The notes under the pieces: generated by a model
The model's input: only the letters and a program-made list of their open reading frames with translations
Database searches by the model: none
Told to the model about the DNA's origin: nothing
Position numbers and translations under genes: made by a program
In this document: positions 12,365 to 23,130 of the stretch, in pieces
How the letters are laid out: every line of letters starts with the position of its first letter
Position numbering within the stretch: the stretch's first letter is position 1
Assembly: GCF_019175285.1 (NCBI RefSeq)
Contig: NC_056523.1
Location: 204,689,000 to 204,752,999, forward strand
From: Sceloporus undulatus
Taxonomy: Eukaryota > Chordata > Lepidosauria > Squamata > Phrynosomatidae
Direction: 5' to 3'
Length of the DNA stretch: 64,000 nt

Positions 12365-12729
12365 GGTGGGATACAGACCACCCAAAAAGAGCGATCTGCC
12401 GCCGCCTCCATTTCTGCCGGTGGGAAGCCTCAGCTGCCAAGCGGTGAGGCTTCCCGGCGGCAGAAAAGGAACCCACAAAAAGCAGGTTCTTTTTGCATCT
12501 CGCTTGCAATGCCTGAGTGCGCAGATGGCACACTTGTGACATTGCCAGCGCGATGGGACATGCGGACGCTATGCATCCATCGCGTCAAAATGGCGACACC
12601 CGTGGGTACAGGGCGCTGCCATTTTGACGCTCCTGTCACGTGCTAGGGGTGAAGCGGTATGGATGGTGTGTCCTCGGCCAACCCCTAGCACGTGACGGGG
12701 GCAGTGCAAAGGCCCATATAAATCGGGTC
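12365..12729 (+). mobile_element. Multi-hairpin foldback element, copy A2
   Basis: Starts GGTGGGATACAGACCACCC after TAT, and TAT follows the right border at 12730-12732. The right 11-mer is a weak match. Internal stems are clear: 'tttctgccggtgggaagcct' with 'aggcttcccggcggcagaaa', 'aagaacc'-type arms around 'aaaaagca', 'cgtcaaaatggcg' with 'cgctgccattttgacg', and 'cacgtgctaggggt' with 'acccctagcacgtg'. It belongs to the same family as the copies at 18543 and 22044. Confidence 0.7.
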
Positions 12730-12812
12730 TATGCTTCCCTAAGAACTGAAACTGGCTCAAAAACAACAAACTCATAGCTAGCAGTTTAAAACAAAAGTTT
12801 ACTAATGGCTTT

Positions 12813-12813
12813 A

Positions 12814-12850
<37 letters not shown>

Positions 12851-12874
12851 GCTAGCTAGCTAGCTAGCTATCTA
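12813..12874. repeat. (ATCT)n-(AGCT)n microsatellite
   Basis: About 10 ATCT units pass into about 5 AGCT units, followed by one further ATCT. Confidence 0.95.
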
Positions 12875-12906
12875 AAGGCTATATCTTAATCAAGCTAGTG
12901 AACACC

Positions 12907-13010
12907 ATATATACTTATGTACAAGTCAACTTCATGTATAAGTCAAGAGAAAGTTTCAGGGTAAAAATCATGGATATGACCTGTGGATAAGTCAAGGGTG
13001 AAATTTAGGA
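12907..13010. mobile_element. Mariner/Tigger-type MITE fragment
   Basis: The phrases 'tatacttatgtacaagtcaa', 'catgtataagtcaag' and 'ggataagtcaaggg' are typical of a common sauropsid TA-flanked element ('...tataagtcgac...'). The ends are decayed. Confidence 0.45.
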
Positions 13011-13211
13011 GACTGTAACAAAGTATGGAAAGGGGAAAACTCCACTTCGTTCCTCCTTCTCCTTCTCTGGACCTCTCCCGACCCGCTGGTACCATTTCCC
13101 AGGTGCTAGAGGAGAGGTTTGAAAATAGGGTTGGAGATAAAAGGAAGTGGAGTTAAATGGAGTGTTTCTTTGATGGGAAGAGAAGGAGAGAGAGAAAGAA
13201 AGGGAGAGGGG

Positions 13212-13447
13212 ATAGTTTTTGTGGGTTATTTGGGCTATGTGGCCATGTTCTTTAAAAGTTTATTCCTGACGTTTTGCCAGCATCTGTGGCTGGCATCTTC
13301 AGGCAATGCTAACCAGGTAGAGAGTGGGTATATATAACCTTCCAGGTTAGCGTTCTCTGAAGATGCCAGCCACAGATGCTGGCGAGACATCAGGAATAAA
13401 CTCTTATAGAACATGGCCACTTAGCCTGAACAACCCACAAAAACTAT
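13212..13447. mobile_element. Foldback element with two hammerhead-like cores, copy 1
   Basis: The outer 16 bp are perfect inverted copies (ATAGTTTTTGTGGGTT and its complement), and the whole element folds into arms of about 100 bp. Each arm contains, in inward-outward symmetry, CTGAAGA, an inverted pair GCCAGC/GCTGGC and a GAAAC-GTC-like stretch: plus strand 13357-13392, minus strand about 13266-13302. These are the conserved boxes of a hammerhead ribozyme with very short stem III, as known from Penelope-like elements. The element assignment is an inference. No reverse transcriptase is present. Confidence 0.6.
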
Positions 13448-13795
13448 GGATGCTGGCCAAGAAAGCCTTAGACTTCACAGGGGGGGGGGGGGGGTTTGAA
13501 TGCAGGAAACCCCTATCTATCTATGTAGGGGGGGAAAGAATGCAAAATCTACAAACAGTTTACATTTTGAATTTTTAATGGAAGAATTAAAGTTTCTCAT
13601 AAATGAAGAAAGTACATATGAATAAATATATTTTTTCACACCTGGCTGAACACTCTCAGACATTAAACCAATAACTCCCATTCAAGGCAGGAAAATCACT
13701 TCCACTTTAAAGCAATCCTTATAAGAAGCACAGGTACTTTGATCCTTTATTTCCTAAATTTTAGCAACATTTGGAGGTTCCAGCACAGTTGCATC

Positions 13796-14322
13796 AAAGC
13801 CATCTTGCCCGCTCTTTCCATCTGGGCAGAGGCGGCCCAGAGACTCTGCTTTGCTGCCGCCGCGGCGTTTCTCCTGGGGACGGGGACGGTGGGAGCGGCC
13901 CCTACAAAGCCGGCCCGCCGGCTCTCCCGAAGAGGACGCCGCCCGCCCGCCCTTTCAATCTGGGCGGAGCATCAAGGACTGTTGCCCGGTCCCACCGTCG
14001 CGGACTCTTTTGAGGGAGGGAGATTGAGGAGAGGGCTGTAGTTAGCTTCTTTTTTGTCAGGAGTTTGCTGGGACATGGGTTGTAATGTTTTCCCTCACAT
14101 GTCCTGACTTTTCTTTACTTTTCTTGTTTTTGTATACTATTTATTGTATTTTTAGATTGTCTTATTATTTGAGTGAATAATGATGGATTTAATGATGTAT
14201 AATAGTATATGGTTTTTATGATGTTTGTAACCTGTATTGTGCTGTATTTTATTTTGTTGTAAACCGCCGTGATCATAGGAACGGCGGTATATAAATAAAA
14301 TTTCATTTTCATTTCATTTTTC
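13796..14322 (+). mobile_element. GC-rich element with L2-type 3' tail
   Basis: A very GC-rich, CpG-rich body (13796-14040) is followed by an AT-rich 3' region ending 'gtaaaccgccgtgatcat', 'ggcggtatataaataaaat' and 'ttcattttcattt'. The tail is typical of L2-type LINEs and their parasites in lizards. The region 'tctgggcagaggcgg' is partly repeated as 'tctgggcggagc'. No reverse transcriptase ORF is present, so it is a 5'-truncated LINE or a non-autonomous rider. Confidence 0.65.
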
Positions 14323-15769
14323 ATCTTGGGTATGACATGATGTAGCATTATTGTCTCAAGAGGGATGAAGGTGCCATTTGTCATGGCTGGTGATGGTGTG
14401 GAACCTATCCCCGCTTCACTACCCTACTACTTCTGCATCACTACATTTTTCATGTTGTTTCATGAAGTTTTTATTTTCAAAAAGGTTGTGAATGTTCCAT
14501 AGGAGCAGCTATGATGAGTAGTGCTGATTCACCAGGTTTGTTCAGGAAAAGAAATTACTTTATGATGCTATCGAAAGTCATGATTGCTCACTGAAGAGAA
14601 GCCATGCCGAGGTGGGCTATTAAGGAGACCAATGAGTTTTACATCCTAATGACTCAGGTCCTGGCATGCAAAAAACTACATATCCTAAAGACTTGGATCT
14701 GGTAAGGACAGATCTTGGAAAAGCTGTCCATATTGGCTAGAGGATTCTGAGAGTTCAAAAAGCAACTTTTCCAAGCTCTGAATGAATTGTTGGATCACCA
14801 TCATTGAGAGAAACAAATATCACATTTGGTGCCATACTAATCAGCCTATATGAAATGTACATAAGGATATTCATAGCATAGCTCTTCAAAGTCCAAATGT
14901 CATGTTAAGGCCTTCTAGAGTTTAAGAGATACCACACAATACAGAGAAGTATTTTGCTCAGTTCTCTGTTTGAACAGACATAGAGATTAAGAAAACTATA
15001 TATTCCAGGTGCTTGCAAAACTCTGTAAGTGAATCTTACTGCTTTAATTAACAGTTTTGTAGACACAATCTGACAAGGTGTGGTTCTTGTTTCTCAGTAT
15101 TGGAGACTAAGCCTTCCTTAAATCTTGTAAACAGGATACATTATTTGATTTTCACTTTGGCTTCTTTTAAACCAATGCCTGTAGACAAACTCCAAATGAG
15201 TATTGTGCCTTAACTTGGTGTTTTGACCCTTAAGCAGACAAATAATATATTGCCAGGCTGAAAAATAGTTTGCTTCTTATTAAAAGCCTAGAAGCCATTG
15301 AAAAGTAATGCTGCTAACAAAAGAAACCTGCCAGTTGTCTGGAATATACCTTCCTGGGAACTTGAATGCTTCCAAAGTCACGGATCTTGAAAGGAGCTGA
15401 GATCCGATCAACACCTTTGTGTTGCTACATCAAGTAGTGATGTTGTCTTCCATGTCAGTGGGGTGATGAGTCTGCTCCAGGTATTAGTGTGAACTTTAAG
15501 ATAGTCACTTAAGATGGTGGTACTTCCATGCAGGTAGCATTCAGCGCTTAGGAAAATCCTTTTAAATTTCAGACTAACAGCCAGAGCAGTGTCAATGGCC
15601 CATTGAGATGGAAGTCACCAGCTGCTACAGTCTATATCTGCTGCCTTTCTCAGGACTTCAAAAGAAGAAGCAAAATGCCCAGGTAAAAATTCCAGTGAGT
15701 TGGATTCAGGATCTCCTTCCCATGGATGAAAGGAATCTGCTAACAGAAAGTGATCTAATCCATTTTCCC
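14323..15769. other. No gene seen
   Basis: AT-rich unique-looking sequence with no recognisable ORF or repeat. Confidence 0.55.
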
Positions 15770-15950
15770 AGGGCCCTTTTGCATTATAATTCCACTATTA
15801 CTGCCATGGCTGTATCCAATGGAATCCTGGAGGGCTGTAATTTGGTGTGAGGCACCAGAGGAACTGCACATCTGAGGATTTCCTAGGATGTTGCCATGAC
15901 TGTTATAGTGGGATTATAGAACTATAACAGTGCGGTATGAAAGGGGCTCT
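15770..15950. mobile_element. Short inverted-repeat DNA element (family C), copy 1
   Basis: The left end 'agggcccttttgcattataattccact' type and the right end 'ataatcccactata...aaaggggctc' type are inverted copies of each other. The same pattern occurs at 21812-22028. The centre holds 'ggaatcctggagggctgtaatttgg'-like sequence typical of such sauropsid elements. It has no coding capacity. Confidence 0.6.
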
Positions 15951-16254
15951 GGATTCCCTTCCCTTGCATCAGACATCATCCCATTCAGTCAAAGGGAAGA
16001 AAGGGAAGAAAGAAAAGGAAGAAGTCCATGGTAGAAGCACAATGAGTTGACCAGAAGAAATTTGGTGTTTCCCTCTCTCCGCATAGAAACCAGAACCCTG
16101 GAAATGTTGCTAATTTTAGTTTATTTTGAAGAGAGAAGGATTTTTTTAAGAGGAGAAGGGGAGAGAGGGAAAAGAGAGAGAGAGAGAACCAAAAATGGGA
16201 GGCCACGGATTGGAACTGGAACACAGGACTGAAAACAGAATTCCTCTTTTGTCT
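15951..16254. other. Purine-rich stretches, no gene
   Basis: A/G-rich runs at about 15990-16023 and 16130-16190 ((GA)n-like). No ORF is credible. Confidence 0.6.
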
Positions 16255-17335
16255 TTTGCATAAGAAAAACAGTATTAGAATCAGAAAAAAGAGGAGTGAA
16301 GATAGGAGGAAGCAACAGTAACAATCTAAGATATGCAGACGACACTATGATACAGTTGGTCCTTCTTATACATGGATTTCTTATCCACAGATTCAAGCAT
16401 CCACGGTTTGAAAATGTTCAAAAAATATAAATTTCAAATATCAAATCTTGATTTTCCATTTTTTATAAGGGACACCATTTTGCTATGTCATTATACTTAA
16501 TGGGATTTGAGCATCCACGGATTTTGTTATACACAGGGGATCTTGGAACCAAACCCCAGCTTATAACAAGTCCACTGTATTAGCAGAAGACATTCAGGAA
16601 TTGGAACAGTTAATAAAGAAGGTCAGAGATGAAAGTGCAAAGGCAAGTCTGATGCTGAACATAAAGAAAACATAAATAATGACCACAGAAGAAATACATA
16701 AATTGAATCTAGACAATGAGGAAATTGAAATAGTTAAAGAATTCCCATATCTAAGATCAAACAGTGACCAGAATGGAGACTTCAGTCAAGAAATAAGGAG
16801 ACTAGGAATGGGTGCAGCAATGAAAGAACTGGAAAAGATAGAGAAGAGCAAAGACGTATAACTGAGCACTAAAGTCAGAATCGTTCAGGCCATTGTATTC
16901 CCAATTCTATTTATGGATGTGAGAGCTGGACAGTGAAGGAAGCAGACAGAAAGAAAATCATTTTGAAATGTGGTGCTGGTGAAGAGTACTTAGGATACCA
17001 TGGATGGCCAAGAAGACAAATGGATTCTTGAACAGATCTGACCAGGGCTGTCCTTAGAAGCAAAGATGATCAAGTTGAGACTATCGTACATAATGAGAAA
17101 GCATGGATCTGTAGAGATGAACAATTATGCTAGGAAACGCAGAGGGTAGAAAAAAGAGAGGAAGACCACAAACCAGATGGATAGAATCAATCCAGGGGTG
17201 GGGGGGGGGAGGTATGGGCAGGGGCTTCAGGATCTGGGCAGGGCATTGGAGGATAGGAATTCCTGGAGTTGTCTCATCCACAGGGTAGCCATGAGTTAGA
17301 ACCAATTCGAGGGCAGCTAACAACAACAACAGCAA
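16255..17335 (+). mobile_element. Bov-B LINE 3' fragment with nested MITE
   Basis: The plus-strand translation gives the reverse-transcriptase catalytic motif NNLRYADDTM at about 16311-16350, then ILAEDIQELEQL after the nested element, and a frame at 16679-16861 matching the Bov-B region with EIVKEFPYLRSNSDQNGDF. It continues into the 3' end, with the tail 'gagggcagctaacaacaaca' near 17305-17330. Frames are broken and a G-run at about 17204 interrupts it. Bov-B (RTE clade) supplies the tail used by the Sauria SINEs here. Confidence 0.85.
16353..16577. mobile_element. Tigger/pogo-like MITE nested in Bov-B
   Basis: CAGTTGGTCCTTCTTATACA starts the element, and its inverted form ends at '...aacaagtccactg'. 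TA flanks both sides (16351-16352, 16578-16579). Internal 'gcatccacggattttg' is typical. Excision of the element plus one TA restores the Bov-B reading YADDTM-ILAED, which fixes the borders. Confidence 0.88.
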
Positions 17336-18539
17336 AACTAATATTAACACATGTATTGAATAATTTGTGGAATTGTCACACACTCTTTTTTTTCTGGAGT
17401 CATTGCAGTACATTAAATAAGACATAAAAGAGACAAAAAGCCCAGCTCTGCGATTTTGGAAGGTTTCTTAAAGGAAAGTGTTCTGAACTCTTTCTGAAGA
17501 CGTTTCGCAGTCAGCATATTCCCCAAGCCTAAACCTTGTTATTCTGCTTAAACCCTACTTCCAAAGCAAAGCTGCTTAAATATTCAATCTAATCATTACA
17601 GAAAGCAAAGGACATGAAGAAAGTTATGGAAATAGCAAACTGTACAAGGGCATCAGTGGACAGACATTGTATGTTATCTGCATTCAGCTTCTAAAAGTAT
17701 TTATTAGCATTTGACAGTGCCTCATTGCCTTTCATTTACATCATATAATTTCATTTCAAGGCTTTACACTTTGAATACTTTGCATTAATTTGTAGGACAT
17801 TTCATCTTTATTTTTTCATTTATGATTATAGTTTACACTTCTGTCTGTCTGGTCTCCTTCCCAATCTCCCAAATCTTTTGCACTATCAAGTCTATGTCTA
17901 GCTTCTCACATTTTGTGTGTTCCTGCTGCATATATTGCACAGCCTCGGACTTTTCTTTCACTTCTGTGCATGTCCGTAGTTGAACATCCTTTTAGCTTGA
18001 GTCCAGTTGCATCACTGGACATAGTACTACTTGAACTTGTCCTCTGCTCTTCTCTGGCAGATAGTTAAGTGCCTTCTGACCTGGCAGTCTCATCTTCTGG
18101 CATTATCCCTTGTTTCATTTTGTATTGTCTCATCATAGGATTTTCATGGCAATTGACATTCAAGAAGTGGGTTACTGATGCCTCCTTCTGCAAAGTATTA
18201 ACAAGTGTTAGAATAGTATCACTGCTATTGTCTCTGAAAAGCCCTCTGCCATTTCACCCACACACACACATTGCTGCTGCCTTGGCCCAGTAGCTGTTCG
18301 AAATGAACGGAACCCATGAAATGCTACTTACATAAGTCTCACTGATTTCAGCAGGTCCACTATATGAGAAAGATGTGAGAGATCTCAGCACATTATGGAA
18401 TTTCTAGCATTTCTGAGCCAGAGTGTACAATTAAAGCCTATTGTTTGGTCACAAGAATCTGAAGCCTTTAGGGATTCTTTGGACTCTTCACAATTAATCC
18501 TTGCACCTGATATCTTTGATACATACTGTACTGAAAATC
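17336..18539. other. No gene seen
   Basis: Short ORFs only; a small (CA)n lies at about 18258-18270. Confidence 0.55.
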
Positions 18540-18542
18540 TAA

Positions 18543-18903
18543 GGCGTGTTACAGACCGCCCAGAAGGGGCAGTCTCGCGTCGCTGCCGGTTGCTCTGCGA
18601 GGGAGCCGCAGCAGCCAAACCGCGCTGCTCCCTCGCGGAGCAAAAAGAAGCCCCAAATGGCGCTTCTTTTCACGGCGCAGATATGACGCCACGAGGCGCC
18701 AATGGCGCACTAGCATCATATGCGCTGCGCGACGTGCGGCTGCAGTACGTCCGCTACGTAAATATGGCGCCCCCCGTGTGGAACGGGCACCGCCATTTTG
18801 TACGGACTGGGTCCGTATTAGGGTTAGGGGCGTCCGGAAGGGATGCCCCTTTCTAATCCTAATACGGACCCAGTCCGTACTTTATGCCCGTTTGTAACGG
18901 ACC
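18543..18903 (+). mobile_element. Multi-hairpin foldback element, copy A3
   Basis: The left end is GGCGTGTTACA and the right end on the opposite strand is GGTCCGTTACA. The flanks are TAA and AAA, a 2/3 match. Stems in order: 'gctctgcgagggagc' with 'gctccctcgcggagc', 'aaaagaagc' with 'gcttctttt', 'gcgcc' with 'ggcgc', 'atggcg' with 'cgccat', and a long one, 'actgggtccgtattagg' with 'cctaatacggacccagt', enclosing a second arm and a GGAA loop. It is one of the best-preserved copies. The 153-aa plus-strand ORF across it is a by-product. Confidence 0.78.
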
Positions 18904-18906
18904 AAA

Positions 18907-19821
18907 GATAACAACAACAAAAAAGAATCAATATAGAGGTGCATCCTTCCTGAAACTCATGACCAAAATCCAATGGCTACTCCATAATACAGTGAACCTA
19001 CTGAATCAATTGCTAAGTAGTAAGTCAACACTTGAACAAATCCCATTGATTCCATGGGTCTACTCCAGTTTGAACTAACAACTAAATTGACTGTTAAATT
19101 GAAATCTATCACTGAACAGGATTCTCTGAAGGCAAGCAGTTTGGTATCACTTTAGCTCTGTGCCTCTGTGGTATAAGCCACAGAGGCTTTACACAGAGGG
19201 GCAACGCATTCAAAAGAATAATAGAAGTGACAACATAGACTTAAGTAGGTCTGTACTCCTTGTAGAACAATTAGCAATACTGCCTCATATGTCTTTCTTT
19301 ACTGCATTATGGTGGAGTCCAAATGAATAAAAGGATTGATTTTAAGTATGTTAAAGAGCTTTAAAGTGTCAAATAAACCTCATTACTGAGTCAAACCACC
19401 CTTGCAGCTTATAGCTCCAAAGTGGTTTAAGACTGATGTTTATGTTGTCCAGATGACTGGCCACTAAATATGTAAATCTTCTTCAAGTAAAGAAATTGTT
19501 AAAACTGGCTTTGTTCTTTCATAAGGGCTATTTCAAAGAAATAGGGTCACCAAGAGTAAGGGGGGACTCAGATGAAAAAAATGAAGTCCTCTAGCTAGAG
19601 TTGCTCCCTCTGTTGTCAGACCAGATCAAGACTAGTTAGTACACAGGTAGATCTACATCAAGCCTTTTTCAACTGTCACAAGAGGAGGGCCTCTCAATCC
19701 ATGCTTCCTTGAGGTTAAAAATAGCATGGGAGCCCAGAACTCTTGTGAGAAGCTCTCCTCTTATGACGCTTGAGGGAGCCCTGTTTCACACACTATTTGC
19801 CTGGGCCTCTATTGCTGAGAG
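18907..19821. other. No gene seen; one perfect small hairpin
   Basis: At 19162-19187 GCCTCTGTGG and CCACAGAGGC pair around a TATAAG loop, extended by CTCTGTG and CACAGAG outside (19156-19199). Nothing else is recognised. Confidence 0.5.
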
Positions 19822-19824
19822 CAA

Positions 19825-20160
19825 GGCCTGGAACAGACGAGCCAAATTTGCCGTGCTGGTGCCGATTTTAGGGTTAGGGACCATGCACCAACCACACAGT
19901 CCCTAACCCTAGCATGGACTGGCAGGATAGTAATGACAGCCTTCCATGTACACGGGTGCCGCCATTATGATGTAAGCATCGTGCAGTGTCTGCACGGCGC
20001 AGCACGGCACCATAAAAAGAACCTAGAAATACCAGGTTCTTTCTACCCCGGAGGGAAGCTGTGTGGTTTGGTGGCTGCGGCTTCCCTCCAGAGGGAAATA
20101 GACTGCTGGCAGGCCACCCCTTGCCTAGGCCTCTATCCGCACCCAAGACTGTACCGCACC
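19825..20160 (-). mobile_element. Multi-hairpin foldback element, copy A4
   Basis: The left end is GGCCTGGAACA and the right end on the opposite strand is GGTGCGGTACA. The flanks are CAA on both sides (19822-19824, 20161-20163). Stems include 'ttagggttaggga' with 'tccctaaccctag', 'aaaaagaacct' with 'aggttcttt' and 'ggagggaagc' with 'gcttccctcc'. The hairpin order matches the minus-strand orientation of A1. Confidence 0.75.
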
Positions 20161-20163
20161 CAA

Positions 20164-21210
20164 GAAGAGTGGGTGCCAGCAGCATTTGGTATACAATTGG
20201 AGGTGATTTTGCTGTATATCAAATGCTTGAGTATTACTCTATTGTGCAGACAGCTGATGTCTGCTCTTCTTGCTCTTGCTTTCCTTTTGATTTGGGGACA
20301 CTGTCTCAAAGACAAAATCATATGCAACATAGGTTATTGGGCCCCAGTGGATAATACAGTGCCAGCTTCCCTCATCAGCCCCACAAAAGAAGATATTTCA
20401 GCATCTCACATTCTGCTTGCAGGCAGTATCTGAAGCACACAAAATGACTCTCCTTCCAGCTGCTGACCACACAGTTCAGCCGTGTAGAAAAGATCCCTAT
20501 ATTTGCGAGTGTTTGGGCAAACATCTCTAGAGCAAGCAAAAATTCATCAGGATCGAAGTCACTGACCTAAATGCAGAGTCCTCTAGGACTGATTGCTGCA
20601 ACTCCCTCCTGCTGTCTCTTCCTTCAGCTGGCTGGGCTACTGCAGGGGAGAATGTCTCTGAAATCAATGTGCCGTTGCCTCCCATCAAATCAATACTATA
20701 CAACTTTAATTTACCATTGCATCCTTCATACTGAGCGAGCCCTGCTCAAAGCAGAATTTAAAGGGATTCACTTTGCCCTCTAAAGAAAAATGTTTTTACT
20801 GTGAAGGACTGAAAACAAAAGAAAGAAGAGGTGGTAACTTTACCAAGTGCATTTTCTTTTTGAGTACCGGTTCAGATTGTTCCTGGTGTTCCTATGTCTG
20901 ATTGGTTGGATTAGGAAGAAGGACCTTTTGAATATATGTGTGTTTTTACAAGTAATGTTAGAATCGATGGCTTCCATCTCTTCCAGGCTGGCCCCACAGT
21001 TCCAACCTTTGGGCTTTGATCTGATCTGATCTTGCCCTTTTGCCCTCAATACCTGGATTTTGTCCTTAGGCCTCCAAGTGACTTCTATAGTGGACAAGTA
21101 GGTGTGTTGATCGGGGGTTCAGTGTGGTGAAGTGTGGCCAATTATCCTTGCTAATTGTTAACTTAAAATATTAAGACAGAATCGTATAAAACAAAAAATA
21201 GTAAAAAAAA
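20164..21210. other. No gene seen
   Basis: Unique-looking sequence without a recognisable ORF or repeat. Confidence 0.5.
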
Positions 21211-21380
21211 ATGTTGTTGTTATTGTGTGCCTTCAAGTCATTTCTGACTTATGGTGACCTTAAGGCAAACCTATGATGAGTTTTCTTGGGTAAGGTCACC
21301 CAGTGGGTTTCCATAGATGAGAAGTGAATCAAATCCTGGCTGCCAGTGGTAGTCCTACATTCAAACTACTACACCACAGT
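21211..21380 (-). mobile_element. Sauria SINE, internally deleted
   Basis: Minus strand. The tail 'cttgaaggcacacaata' and the block 'gtcagaaatgacttgaagg' are clear, followed by 'cactgggtgacc' and a decayed tRNA-like head ('gtggtgtagtagtttgaatg'). The central part between the tail and the 'gtgacc' block is missing about 40 bp relative to other copies. Confidence 0.85.
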
Positions 21381-21811
21381 GGATAAAATATTCCCTGTGA
21401 TATAGTAAAGTTCTGCTATATTAAAAGGTATAAACATCTAGCAAAACCACCTCTGAGTATTCATTCCCAAAGAAAACCCTATGAAATTCAAGAGGTTGCC
21501 ATAAACCAACAGGCAACTCCAAGGCATATAAATGCACACACCCAGGCTTGCCCATCTTCTCACTTCACAGTGCCCAAACATTGGTTTGTAAAGAATGCTC
21601 ACAAATTTTCTCAGCTTCCAAAGAAAAGGGTGGCTTGACAGGCACCCTGTAGAGGAAATGCTTATTTGCATATCAGTACTTTTATTTATTTATTTTTGCC
21701 TCATACAATATAAGATTGGTTTATTCCCCAAGGTAATTGGGCATTTTATGTAAAATGCTGGACTGCTTTTAGATCTCTTTGTTGCTCTATGTAGAGTGAA
21801 AGTGTCGCCCA
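21381..21811. other. No gene seen
   Basis: AT-rich with a short (TTTA)n at about 21682-21693. Confidence 0.5.
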
Positions 21812-22028
21812 GGTCCCTTCTACACTACACAATTATCATGCTATACTTCAGCTGCTGTTGCTGAGTGCTAAGGAATCCTACAATTTATAGTGGTGCATGG
21901 CATAGAGCTCTCTGATAGAAAATTCCAAATACCTTCCCTAAATTGCAAATCCCAGGATTCCATAGGATGTTGACAAAAGTGTTGAAGTGGAATCATAGCA
22001 ATATAATTGTGGAGTGTGAAAGAGCCCC
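21812..22028. mobile_element. Short inverted-repeat DNA element (family C), copy 2
   Basis: The left arm 'aggtcccttctacactacac' pairs with the right arm, which on the opposite strand reads 'ggggctctttcacactccac'. Both arms then continue 'aattat..tgctat'. Arms are about 45 bp. A family A element follows after 15 bp. Confidence 0.7.
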
Positions 22029-22043
22029 TTAAACATAATCAAT

Positions 22044-22392
22044 GGCGGGATACAGACCATCCAAAAAGGATGGTCTCTCCACGCCCTGGTTTGCTGTGCG
22101 AGGGCTCTGTAGCAGACAAACCAAGTGGCTCCCTCGCGCAGCAAAAAGAACCTGGAAAAAGTGGGTTCTTTCTGCAGTGCGATTGTGACGCCGCAGTGCG
22201 CCAATGGCACACTCGCAGTGTCACAATGACGCCGGGATGTGCGGACACTAGGCGTCTGTCACGTCAAAATGGTGGCGCCCCTGTGTACAGGGTGCCACCA
22301 TTTTGACATCCTCATCACATGCAAGGGGCGTCTGGAAGTGCCACCCCTCGCACGTTACGACGGCACCCCATAGGGCCCATCTGTAAAGCGCC
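22044..22392 (+). mobile_element. Multi-hairpin foldback element, copy A5
   Basis: The left end is GGCGGGATACA and the right end on the opposite strand is GGCGCTTTACA. The flanks are AAT on both sides (22041-22043, 22393-22395). Stems: 'tttgctgtgcgaggg' with 'ccctcgcgcagcaaa', 'agaacc' with 'ggttct', 'tgtcaaaatggtggc'-type arms around 'gtgtacag', and a decayed terminal stem 'aggggcgtctgg'/'ccacccct'. There is no coding capacity. Confidence 0.78.
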
Positions 22393-22395
22393 AAT

Positions 22396-23130
22396 ATTTC
22401 TCTGTGCATCAAAAGATTATAAGCAAAGTTTTCTTTCCAGGAAACACATCAAAGGCTAGTGATATTTTTGCTGACAAATTCCTGGTAAGGTAGGAAACTG
22501 AGGGGAAAGGAGGAAGGGACAATTGGAGACCAAAACCAACATTAATGAGTAAGCCATTTCTGCACCTGAAACTGAGAAGTAATCACACAATAAATTATTC
22601 TGCTGATGTTTTTTTCTTAAGAGTCTAATCTCTCCTCTGTTGGTATTGCCATCCCAGGACCACCTTCCAAACACTTTCCAGTTGGTTTTTGAAGGGGAAA
22701 ATTTTCCTCTTCAGAAAGCCAGCATTTATCCAAAGGACCCATAAACACTGGATCATTATAGAACATAAGCCTGAAAAAGAAGCAAGCAGGATTTTGTATC
22801 TTAATACTAGATCTATGTACCTTTTGAGTGCAAATCTACCTACTGTTAGGTTTTGTTTGGGGGATCTAAATGATTTTCCCCACTCCTTGATTAGAGAAAA
22901 AGATGTCCTACTCCTGAGTCCAAGGAATTTTCTTCAGTCTCCTCTTATTTCACTTCACATATTAAAGAGCAAAGATATTTTGCGTTTGGCTTTTGTTTCT
23001 TTAATGTGGGGGAATTTGCGCAATAGACGTTTTGCTGTATGTATGATTATTTACCACTCCTAGATGGTAAACAGTTGGAGGAAAGAATGTCTTCCATGTG
23101 ATGTTGAAAGCATTCATGGTTGGCATCCAT
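22396..23130. other. No gene recognised
   Basis: A 124-codon plus-strand ORF (22689-23063) spans this stretch but shows no domain I recognise and has ordinary AT-rich composition. I do not call it as a gene. Confidence 0.45.

Noticed and set aside
18395-18856. 153-codon plus-strand ORF
   Set aside because: Runs through unique DNA into the family A element; most of it is hairpin sequence.
18800-18860. AGGGTTAGGG reminiscent of telomeric repeats
   Set aside because: A single occurrence forming one arm of a family A hairpin; it recurs with its complement in other copies.
22689-23063. 124-codon plus-strand ORF
   Set aside because: Possible by chance in this composition; no domain and no splice or promoter context.
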